Positions 6,777 through 11,928 of a stretch of DNA of 11,928 nucleotides are shown here, piece by piece. The DNA lies in NCBI GenBank assembly GCA_033809435.1, contig JAPXLS010000057.1:1-11928 (forward strand). Reading direction: 5' to 3'. A program made the translations under genes and the position numbers. Positions within the stretch are counted from its first letter, which is position 1. Every line of letters starts with the position of its first letter. The notes beneath the pieces are model-generated. The model was given only the letters and a program-made list of their open reading frames with translations. It made no database searches and had not been told where the DNA came from. Origin of the DNA: JAAZIN01 sp033809435. Its GTDB lineage: Bacteria > Bacillota > Dethiobacteria > DTU022.

Positions 6777-6807
6777 GGGGGCGCCCCGGGGCGCCCCCGT
6801 GATTTTT
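6777..6807 (+). terminator. Strong GC hairpin terminator of the PII operon
   Basis: Positions 6777-6798 are a perfect 22-base palindrome: GGGGGCGCC, a CCGG loop, and GGCGCCCCC. It is followed by GTGA and five T residues (6803-6807), an intrinsic terminator shape on the plus strand. It lies 49 bases after the PII-like stop. Because the stem is symmetric it may also stop the convergent rubredoxin transcript, although the minus side has no T-run. Confidence 0.75.
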
Positions 6808-6830
6808 GCCGAAACGCCGCTGCGGTGCTG

Positions 6831-6992
6831 TTAATCCAGCCTGGTAAAGCTTTCCTTGCCCACGCCGCAATCCGGACAGACCCAGTCGTCGGGAAGATCC
6901 TCAAAGGAGGTTCCCGGCTCTATCCCTGCCGAACTGTCCCCTTCCGCCGGATCGTAGATGTAGCCGCAAACATCGCATTCCCACTTCTCCAT
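6831..6992 (-). CDS. Rubredoxin
   Basis: One-electron carrier of 53 residues with a single iron bound by four cysteines. CDVCGYIYDP supplies Cys6 and Cys9, and CPDCGVGKESF supplies Cys39 and Cys42. The spacing between the pairs, the acidic body and the 53-residue length are typical of clostridial rubredoxin. The frame is open further upstream, but ATG at 6992 is the start because AAGGAAGGGG (7001-7010, minus strand) lies 8 bases before it and the protein then has the standard N-terminus MEKWECDVCGY. It begins 29 bases after the flavodiiron protein stop, so the two form an operon. Its expected job is to pass electrons from an NAD(P)H:rubredoxin oxidoreductase, not seen here, to the flavodiiron protein. 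Confidence 0.97.
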   Translation of the reverse strand: MEKWECDVCGYIYDPAEGDSSAGIEPGTSFEDLPDDWVCPDCGVGKESFTRLD

Positions 6993-7021
6993 CCCTTCAG
7001 CCCCTTCCTTGAGTTGTGGTC

Positions 7022-8212
7022 TTACTCCTTTATTCTTCGGGCCAGGGCGCGGCCCCACTCGAAGCAATCCTTGAGCTCCCCGGCATCGGGCACCCAGAGC
7101 AGCTCCAGGCCCTCCCGGGCCAGGGTCAGCCCCGCCGCCTCAAGTTTCGTCTCAATGGCCTTTACCGCTCCCCTGCTCCAGCCGTAGGAGCCGAAAGCGG
7201 CGCCCAGACGGTTCACGGGCTTCAGACCGGTGAGATCGTCCAGAAAGGGCGAGAGCACGGAGAGGTAACTGCGGTTGATCGTCGGGGAGCCCACAACCAG
7301 CAAACGGGCCTCAAGCAGCTCGGTAAATATGTTGTTGACATCGCGGATAGAGATCTTGATCACTCTGGTGTCGATCTTTTCCGCAGCCAGCCCCTCGGCT
7401 ATGGAGCGGGCCATGGATTCGGTGCTGCCCCACATGGTATCGTAAACCACAACGGCTTTGGGCAGCCATTTCCCCGAGGCCCAGCGCCGGTACGATTCGA
7501 TGATTTGCCCCGGATTTTCTCGCCAGATCACGCCGTGACTCGGAGCGATCATGGAGATGGGAATGTTCAGCGCCTCCACCTCTTCCAGCTTCTTCAGGAC
7601 CAGCCCGCTCAGGGGATAGAGAATGTTGGCGTAGTAGCGGGCCGCCTCCTCCATGATGAGCCTGTTTTCCACCTCGTCGTCAAAGCGAAAGGAGCCGGCC
7701 AGATGCTGGCCGAAAGCATCGTTGGGCATGAGGATGGCCTCTTCCCGGATATAGGTGAACATGCTGTCCGGCCAGTGCAGCATGGGCGCCTCGATAAAAC
7801 TGAGAGTGCGCTTTCCCAGAGGCAACTCGTCGCCCGTCTTGACGACCCGGTAATCCCATTCGCCGTAGTAATGTTTGAGCAGGCCCGCCTTGCCCCTGGC
7901 GGAGCAAAAGATCTTTGCTGCCGGAGCCAGCTTCATCACCTCGGGAAGCGCTCCCGAATGGTCCGTCTCCACATGATTGATGATGATGTAATCGATGCGC
8001 GACGGATCGACAATCATCCTGATCCGATCCAGCATTTCACCGGCAAAGGGACCATAAACCGTATCCACCAGGGTGATCTTTTCATCGATGATGAGATAGC
8101 TGTTGTACGTTGTGCCGCGGTGAGTGCTGTACACGGGTCCGTGGAAATATTGCATATCCCAGTCCACCGCCCCCACCCAGTAGATGCCTTCCTTCAAAAC
8201 AACAGGATCCAC
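7022..8212 (-). CDS. fprA: Flavodiiron protein (FprA-type rubredoxin:oxygen/NO reductase)
   Basis: Cytosolic enzyme of 396 residues that reduces oxygen to water, and in some members NO to N2O. The N-terminal metallo-beta-lactamase-like domain (about 1-250) has the complete diiron ligand set: His80, Glu82, Asp84 and His85 in NHVETDHSG, His146 in MLHWPDS, Asp165 in MPNDAFGQH and His226 in APSHGVIW. The C-terminal flavodoxin domain (about 252-396) has the FMN phosphate loop YDTMWGSTES (258-267) and the flavin-contacting GSPTINRSYLS (308-318) and GSYGWSRGAV (341-350). There is no fused rubredoxin or flavin reductase domain; rubredoxin is encoded separately 29 bases downstream. The start is GTG 8212, supported by AAGGAGG (8221-8227, minus strand) 8 bases before it. 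With SOD upstream on the same strand it forms an oxygen-protection locus. Oxygen versus NO preference cannot be judged from the sequence. Confidence 0.97.
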   Translation of the reverse strand: MDPVVLKEGIYWVGAVDWDMQYFHGPVYSTHRGTTYNSYLIIDEKITLVDTVYGPFAGEMLDRIRMIVDPSRIDYIIINHVETDHSGALPEVMKLAPAAKIFCSARGKAGLLKHYYGEWDYRVVKTGDELPLGKRTLSFIEAPMLHWPDSMFTYIREEAILMPNDAFGQHLAGSFRFDDEVENRLIMEEAARYYANILYPLSGLVLKKLEEVEALNIPISMIAPSHGVIWRENPGQIIESYRRWASGKWLPKAVVVYDTMWGSTESMARSIAEGLAAEKIDTRVIKISIRDVNNIFTELLEARLLVVGSPTINRSYLSVLSPFLDDLTGLKPVNRLGAAFGSYGWSRGAVKAIETKLEAAGLTLAREGLELLWVPDAGELKDCFEWGRALARRIKE

Positions 8213-8220
8213 AGCGGATG

Positions 8221-8227
8221 CCTCCTT
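8221..8227 (-). promoter_or_regulatory. Consensus ribosome binding site for the flavodiiron protein GTG start
   Basis: AAGGAGG on the minus strand, 8 bases before the GTG start, decides a non-ATG initiation. A short stem, CCCTT-TTG-AAGGG (8243-8255), lies 15 bases further upstream in the leader. Confidence 0.75.
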
Positions 8228-8301
8228 TTTCTGGTTGTTGTTCCCTTCAAAAGGGTATTTGCCGGCTCGCTTCTCCTCGAAAAAGAGAGCCGCTATTGTT
8301 G

Positions 8302-8330
8302 ATTTTACCTTTCAGGTCAAAGATACTCAA
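8302..8330 (-). promoter_or_regulatory. Sigma-A-type promoter for the flavodiiron protein-rubredoxin operon
   Basis: On the minus strand TTGAGT (8325-8330, 4/6) and TAAAAT (8302-8307, 5/6) are separated by 17 bases. The predicted start near 8295 gives a leader of about 80 bases. It lies in the 137-base gap after the SOD stop, so the operon can be expressed independently of SOD. Confidence 0.5.
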
Positions 8331-8349
8331 GTGCTAACCGCTGCCGCCG

Positions 8350-8946
8350 TCACCCCTGCCGGGCCAGGCGCCTGTTCACATCCTCCCAGTTCACCAGGTT
8401 CCACCAGGCCTCGATAAAGGCAACCCTTTTATTCTGGTACTGCAGGTAGTAGGCATGCTCCCAAAGATCAAGAACCAGCAGCGGCACCGCCCCCCACTGC
8501 GTCAGATTCTGATGTTTTTCAGCCGTCAGGATCTCCAGCTTGTCAAAAGCGGGCAGACGGCAGAGCAGCGCCCATCCCGAGCCCTCCACTGCCGCCGCGG
8601 CGGCGCTGAACTGCTTTTTGAAAATTTCAAAGCCGCCAAAATCCCTTTCAATGCCTTCGGCCACGGGGCCCGCTGCCGGGCCGCCGCCGCCGGGTTTCAT
8701 GTTCTCCCAGAATATGGAGTGGAGGATATGACCCGAACCGTGAAAGGCCAGTTCCCGCTCCCAATGCTTGACCAGGGAGAAATCACCCTTTTCGCGCGCC
8801 TCGGCAAGCCTCTGTTCGGCGTTGTTGAGCCCATCCACGTATGCCTTGTGGTGGGCGCCGTGATGTAAACGGAGAGTTCTCTCTTCGTAATGGGGTTCCA
8901 GGGCAGAATAATCATAGGGCAAAGACGGAAGTTCATGCTTCGGCAT
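8350..8946 (-). CDS. Fe/Mn-family superoxide dismutase
   Basis: Cytosolic superoxide dismutase of 198 residues, a usual length. Metal ligands are His28 (in LHHGAHHKAYV), His76 (in HILHSIFW), and Asp160 and His164 (in LDLWEHAYYLQYQNKR). Metal type is ambiguous. Gly72, four residues before His76, matches the Mn-type and not the Gln of E. coli FeSOD. HQN (145-147) carries the His-Gln pair that I recall from the tetrameric iron enzyme of Mycobacterium tuberculosis. A cambialistic or iron enzyme is possible. ATG 8946 is chosen over an upstream TTG (8964) because AGGAGG (8954-8959, minus strand) is 7 bases before it. Ala-rich residues 115-119 lie in the usual helix. It is divergent from the ComM-like gene with 209 bases between starts. 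Confidence 0.96.
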   Translation of the reverse strand: MPKHELPSLPYDYSALEPHYEERTLRLHHGAHHKAYVDGLNNAEQRLAEAREKGDFSLVKHWERELAFHGSGHILHSIFWENMKPGGGGPAAGPVAEGIERDFGGFEIFKKQFSAAAAAVEGSGWALLCRLPAFDKLEILTAEKHQNLTQWGAVPLLVLDLWEHAYYLQYQNKRVAFIEAWWNLVNWEDVNRRLARQG

Positions 8947-8988
8947 AGAATCGCCTCCTGTCAAATTGATGATATTCAGGCAAGTATT

Positions 8989-8997
8989 ACTATAGCA
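8989..8997 (-). promoter_or_regulatory. Extended -10 promoter for superoxide dismutase
   Basis: The minus strand reads TGCTATAGT, an extended -10 (TG, one base, TATAGT 5/6). No good -35 lies 16-18 bases upstream, as extended -10 promoters tolerate. The predicted start near 8982 gives a leader of about 35 bases. On the plus strand the same spot holds a weak TTGATG (8966-8971)/TACTAT (8988-8993) pair that could serve the divergent ComM-like gene. Confidence 0.5.
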
Positions 8998-9155
8998 TAT
9001 TTGATCCCCCGTCGATAGTCCGGCATCAAAAAGGATTCGTCTCCTTCACGGCGAAATCAAAGACCATGGCGCCCGCCTCTCCTGATCCGCCGGGCCCGGG
9101 AAAAGACAACGGGACCATCCAATTACCAATCTTGGCGGAGGAGGTCTCCCCGGTT

Positions 9156-10706
9156 ATGCTGGCCAGAGTGCTCTCCTGCACGGTACTCGGGATTCAAGGG
9201 ATTCCCCTGGAGGTAGAGGTGGATATCCACGAGGGCATCCCCCATTTTGATATTATCGGGCTCCCCGACCCCTCGGTCAAGGAGGCAAGGGGCAGGGTCC
9301 GCGCCGCCGTGCGCAACAGCGGTTTCGTGTTTCCCTATGAAAGGATCACCGTGAACCTGGCCCCGGCGGACCTGCGCAAGGAGGGCCCCGCCTTCGACCT
9401 GGCCATAGCCATGGCGCTGCTGGCCGCCTCGGGACAGATACCTTACAGCGAAGAGCTGCAAAAAGCAGTTCTGGTAGGCGAACTTTCGCTGGACGGGACC
9501 CTGCGCCCCGTTCCCGGCACCCTGGCCATGGCCGCCTCCATCGCCGAGTCCGCCGGGCTGAAGGAGCCCATATTCTATGTGCCTGCGCCAAACGGCGCCG
9601 AAGCGGCCATGATCGAGCAGGTGCCCGTCAAGGGGGTACACACCCTCGGAGAGGCCGCCGGGCATTTCAGCGGCCTTCACTCCATCCCCGCGGTGCAGCC
9701 CCGGCTGGATGAGCTGATCGGGCAGGAAAGGGCGCCGGGACCGGACTTCAACGAGGTAAAGGGACAGGAAACGGCCAAGCGGGCGCTGGAGGTGGCCGCC
9801 GCCGGCGGGCACAATATCCTGCTGTACGGTCCCCCGGGCAGCGGCAAGACCATGCTGGCCCGGCGCCTGCCGGGAATCCTTCCCGCGCCCACACTGGATG
9901 AGATCCTTGAAATAACCCGCATCCACAGCATAGCCGGCAGGCTGCCGCCGGAGAGCCCCCTGATCATGGAGCGTCCCTTCCGCAGCCCCCACCACGGCGC
10001 TTCGGCCGCCGGGGTCATCGGGGGCGGCAGGGTGCCCCGGCCGGGCGAAGTGAGCCTGGCCCACCGCGGCGTCCTTTTCTTCGACGAGCTGCCCGAATAC
10101 AGCCGTGATCTGCTCGAGGCCCTGCGCCAGCCTCTGGAGGACCGGGTGGTCACCGTGACCCGCGTCTCCGCCACCCTCACCTATCCGGCGGATTTCATGT
10201 TCGTGGCCTCGGCCAACCCCTGCCAGTGCGGGTTTCTCAATGACCCCTTCCACATCTGCCGCTGCAGCCCGGCGGCGGTGCAGCGCTACCGCTCCCGCCT
10301 TTCGGGGCCGCTGCTGGATCGCATCGATCTGCAGGTGGAGGTGCCCCGGATCAACTACGAGCAGCTTCAGCAGGATCATGCAGGCGAGGATTCCGGCACC
10401 ATCCGCCGCCGCGTGGAGCAGGCCCGCTCCCTCCAGCGGGATCGCTTTGCAAAACTGCCCATCCTCACCAACGCCCAGATGCGCAGCCGCCACCTGGCTG
10501 CGCACTGCCCGCTCACAAGCGAGGCCCGCGGCCTGCTCCGGCAGGCCTACCGCAGCCTGGGTCTCTCCATGCGGGCCCACGACCGCATCATCAAGGTATC
10601 CCGCACCATCGCCGACCTGGCCGGCGCAGGCGCTGTCGAAGCACCCCATATTGCCGAGGCGATCCAGTACCGCAGCCTTGACCGGGGAGACAGCCCTCCT
10701 GGCTGA
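9156..10706 (+). CDS. comM: YifB/ComM-family Mg chelatase-like AAA+ ATPase
   Basis: AAA+ ATPase of 516 residues. ComM of naturally competent bacteria is a hexameric branch-migration helicase acting in integration of transforming DNA, while many non-competent bacteria also keep the gene. Features are the N-terminal Lon-protease-like/ChlI domain (about 1-165, with IIGLPDPSVKEARGRVRAA and VNLAPADLRKEGPAFDLAI), Walker A GPPGSGKT (225-232), the HHGASAAGVIGGG loop (279-291), Walker B GVLFFDELPE (305-314), and ANPCQCG (353-359) followed by CRC (368-370), the four-Cys set of the family. GPLLDRIDLQVEVP (384-397) precedes a C-terminal helical lid domain. The frame is open from 9066, but ATG 9156 gives the family N-terminus (MLARVLSCTVLGI) and has GGAGGAGGT (9137-9145) 10 bases before it. 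The gene appears intact. No other competence gene is present in the window. Confidence 0.95.
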   Translation: MLARVLSCTVLGIQGIPLEVEVDIHEGIPHFDIIGLPDPSVKEARGRVRAAVRNSGFVFPYERITVNLAPADLRKEGPAFDLAIAMALLAASGQIPYSEELQKAVLVGELSLDGTLRPVPGTLAMAASIAESAGLKEPIFYVPAPNGAEAAMIEQVPVKGVHTLGEAAGHFSGLHSIPAVQPRLDELIGQERAPGPDFNEVKGQETAKRALEVAAAGGHNILLYGPPGSGKTMLARRLPGILPAPTLDEILEITRIHSIAGRLPPESPLIMERPFRSPHHGASAAGVIGGGRVPRPGEVSLAHRGVLFFDELPEYSRDLLEALRQPLEDRVVTVTRVSATLTYPADFMFVASANPCQCGFLNDPFHICRCSPAAVQRYRSRLSGPLLDRIDLQVEVPRINYEQLQQDHAGEDSGTIRRRVEQARSLQRDRFAKLPILTNAQMRSRHLAAHCPLTSEARGLLRQAYRSLGLSMRAHDRIIKVSRTIADLAGAGAVEAPHIAEAIQYRSLDRGDSPPG

Positions 10707-10750
10707 GCCGAAAAAACACACCACGGAAAGAAGGATCCGGGAGAAAAAAC

Positions 10751-10900
10751 ATGAAAGATATCACAGGAACCCCATATTTCTTCAGGGAGGGCAGGTCATC
10801 CCGAAATTGTAAACGGGAGCGAGAACTTCAACGCCGGTATGGGGCGGGCTGCCGCCGGACATCTAACAGCGGAACCGTCCCCCTGATAAACGTGATCTGA
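10751..10900 (+). CDS. Doubtful small ORF in the gap after the ComM-like gene
   Basis: ATG 10751 has GGGAG (10739-10743) 7 bases upstream and opens 49 codons. The first dozen residues (MKDITGTPYFFREG) look protein-like. The rest is Arg/Cys-rich and ends SGTVPLINVI, a phrase expected from translation of a REP-like motif. Another frame (from about 10789, reading EIVNGSENFNAGMGRAAAG) also looks coding-like, so this may be a decayed remnant rather than a gene. Confidence 0.2.
   Translation: MKDITGTPYFFREGRSSRNCKRERELQRRYGAGCRRTSNSGTVPLINVI
10866..10884. repeat. Possible REP-like motif (single copy seen)
   Basis: The plus strand reads AACAGCGGAACCGTCCCCCT; its complement contains GGGGACGGTTCCGCTG. 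GGGGACGGTTC-type motifs with imperfect flanking hairpins are, from memory, scattered in intergenic regions of Clostridia that carry REP-associated transposases. The outer CAG/CTG bases can pair around a mismatched stem. With only one copy in the window the repetitive nature is not shown. Confidence 0.3.
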
Positions 10901-10932
10901 ATCGATCGATAGACAGAAGGAAGTGAATTGCG

Positions 10933-11709
10933 ATGTGGTGGCAAAAGCCGGTTTTCTGGTTGATCCTTTTTTTGGTGGTCGCCGTACTTTTGATCAGGGC
11001 GGCAAATCTGCTCCGCTGGCAAATGGTGCGGGGGCTATTCTGGCGACCAAAACCTGCCGTTCCGGAAAAGCAGACCATCGTGATCATTGATCCCATGCTC
11101 AGGCCGCCGGAGAAAAACCTGGTCATAAACCCGGCTTACTGCCTGGCCGATTACATCATGCAGCTGGCCCATGTGAACATAGACATCATCCATTACCCGG
11201 AGGCGGACACGACCAGAGTCATGCGGCACAGGCCAATCTGCGTGCTCATCTCGGGCCTCACCGCTCCCTGGACCGAATACAAGCTGCAGGATCTGGAAGC
11301 GGTATTTGGATTCCTGAAAGAAAGCTCCCTGCCCGTTCTCGGCATCTGCGGCGGCCACCAGGTAATCGGCAGGGCCTTCGGCGTTCCGGTGGCGCCCATG
11401 GACAGGTGGGAGCTGGGCTACAGCAAGGTGGATCTGTTGGCGGAAGACCCCCTGCTGGAAAACCTGCAAAGCCCCATCACCATATTCAACGTACACCACG
11501 AAGAGATCAAGGAAATGCCCCCCGGTTTTGATCTGCTCGGCTCGACGAAAATCTGCCCGATTCAGATAATACGCCACCGGGAAAAAGAAATATACGGGGT
11601 CCAGTTTCATCCCGAGCTTTCCGGCCGCCGGGCGGAGGGCAAAAAACTGTTGATCAACTTTCTCGGCCGGGCCGGGGTGACCCTGCGAAACCCCGGGGCC
11701 AAACAATAG
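10933..11709 (+). CDS. Membrane-anchored class I glutamine amidotransferase-like protein
   Basis: 258-residue protein with an N-terminal membrane anchor and a class I (triad) glutaminase domain. Residues 7-22 (VFWLILFLVVAVLLIR) form one hydrophobic helix, followed by a basic stretch (Arg22, 28, 33, 37, Lys40), so the catalytic domain should be cytosolic. The domain (about 48-250) has the nucleophile elbow LGICGGHQVIGRAFG with Cys139, and GVQFHPELSG with His226 and Glu228, completing the triad. Class I amidotransferases release ammonia from glutamine for a partner synthase, or act as gamma-glutamyl hydrolases. No partner domain is fused. The GGP oxyanion-type segment near residue 107 reads ISGLTAPWTEY instead. 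The ATG is supported by AAGGAAG (10917-10923), 9 bases before it. It is an isolated plus-strand gene, 226 bases after the ComM-like gene. Partner and product are unknown. Confidence 0.85.
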   Translation: MWWQKPVFWLILFLVVAVLLIRAANLLRWQMVRGLFWRPKPAVPEKQTIVIIDPMLRPPEKNLVINPAYCLADYIMQLAHVNIDIIHYPEADTTRVMRHRPICVLISGLTAPWTEYKLQDLEAVFGFLKESSLPVLGICGGHQVIGRAFGVPVAPMDRWELGYSKVDLLAEDPLLENLQSPITIFNVHHEEIKEMPPGFDLLGSTKICPIQIIRHREKEIYGVQFHPELSGRRAEGKKLLINFLGRAGVTLRNPGAKQ

Positions 11710-11773
11710 TTAACCCTTTTGAAGAATCTTATTTCCATCGTCCGGAATTTAACAGATAAAGTTTTCAGCTCTT

Positions 11774-11789
11774 GCCGCGTGCATGCGGC
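11774..11789 (+). terminator. Weak hairpin after the amidotransferase gene
   Basis: GCCGCG (11774-11779), loop TGCA and TGCGGC (11784-11789) form a 6-bp stem with one G-U pair, followed by GTCTTTG. The T-run is short, so termination is uncertain. It lies 65 bases after the stop and 43 bases before the next start. Confidence 0.35.
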
Positions 11790-11831
11790 GTCTTTGACAA
11801 AAACATATCAACAGGAGGGGGATGAAGAACC

Positions 11832-11928
11832 TTGCCGCAAAAACAGCAAAGCAAGGGTTCGGGTTTCTGGAGCGGAGCGATTGTGGGATTGATCATCGGC
11901 CTGGCTATCGGGGGCGGAGCCTACTACC
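11832..11928 (+). CDS. N-terminus of a membrane-anchored protein, cut by the right edge
   Basis: TTG 11832 opens a frame to the window end, 32 residues. A short basic segment (PQKQQSKGSGFW) leads into a Gly-rich hydrophobic helix (SGAIVGLIIGLAIGGGAYY), typical of a signal anchor with the bulk outside the cytosol. AGGAGGGG (11813-11820) is 11 bases upstream, a slightly long spacing. The frame has a stop at 11823-11825, so TTG is the only reasonable start seen. The family cannot be named from this fragment. It may be co-transcribed with the amidotransferase gene. Confidence 0.6.
   Translation, partial: MPQKQQSKGSGFWSGAIVGLIIGLAIGGGAYY

Noticed and set aside
7016..8302. 428-codon open frame on the plus strand opposite the flavodiiron protein
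   Set aside because: Shadow of a gene with all diiron and FMN residues; no domain features and no ribosome binding site logic.
9066..9155. N-terminal extension of the ComM-like protein from ATG 9066
   Set aside because: The 30 extra residues are Pro/Gly-rich and unlike the family, while ATG 9156 has a strong ribosome binding site and the expected N-terminus.
9123..10724. 533-codon open frame on the minus strand opposite the ComM-like gene
   Set aside because: It is antisense to a gene with complete AAA+ motifs. The translation shows no family features and arises from GC-biased third positions.
11794..11799. Perfect TTGACA as a -35 box
   Set aside because: A 17-base spacing would put the -10 box in the GGGGGATGAA ribosome-binding region, with no TATAAT-like sequence there.
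11822..11928. ATG 11822 as the start of the last gene
   Set aside because: It is 3 bases after the AGGAGG-type site and its frame gives a non-hydrophobic, unremarkable peptide. The TTG 11832 frame gives a clear signal anchor.

Overview
The window is protein-dense and GC-rich. It has strong AGGAGG-type ribosome binding sites, TTG and GTG starts as well as ATG, and several sigma-A-like promoters. Together with a flavodiiron protein/rubredoxin/superoxide dismutase oxygen-defence set, this points to an anaerobic or microaerophilic Gram-positive, most likely a Clostridia-type Bacillota. That is an inference from gene content and style; there is no rRNA in the window. No tRNA, rRNA, CRISPR array or recognisable insertion sequence was found, and no gap longer than 300 bases lacks a gene.

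Layout. (1) Positions 1-3424, minus strand: a UvrD/PcrA-type helicase with a TTG start, a 90-residue conserved-looking small protein, and an M42 metallo-aminopeptidase cut by the left edge. (2) A divergent control region (about 3425-3651) with a 12-bp palindrome and an extended -10 promoter, then a plus-strand YchF-like P-loop NTPase with a TGS domain. (3) Positions 4800-6807, plus strand: a tightly coupled three-gene operon of two paralogous DUF1538 membrane proteins and a PII-like protein, with its own promoter and a GC-rich hairpin terminator. (4) Positions 6831-8997, minus strand: rubredoxin, flavodiiron protein and Fe/Mn superoxide dismutase. (5) Positions 9156-10706, plus strand: a YifB/ComM AAA+ ATPase. 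(6) Positions 10707-11928, plus strand: a 226-base gap with a possible REP-like motif and a doubtful small ORF, a membrane-anchored class I glutamine amidotransferase, and the first residues of a membrane-anchored protein cut by the right edge.

How the genes work together. SOD converts superoxide to peroxide and oxygen. The flavodiiron protein reduces oxygen (or NO), using electrons normally passed by rubredoxin, so region 4 is a coherent oxygen-detoxification unit. In region 3 a PII-like trimer is encoded with two membrane proteins in overlapping frames. By analogy with AmtB-GlnK and SbtA-SbtB this suggests a regulated transporter. The PII-like protein appears to lack several residues that bind ATP and 2-oxoglutarate in classical PII, so the signal it senses may differ. 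This operon is the most interesting candidate for an undescribed system. The membrane-anchored amidotransferase is second.
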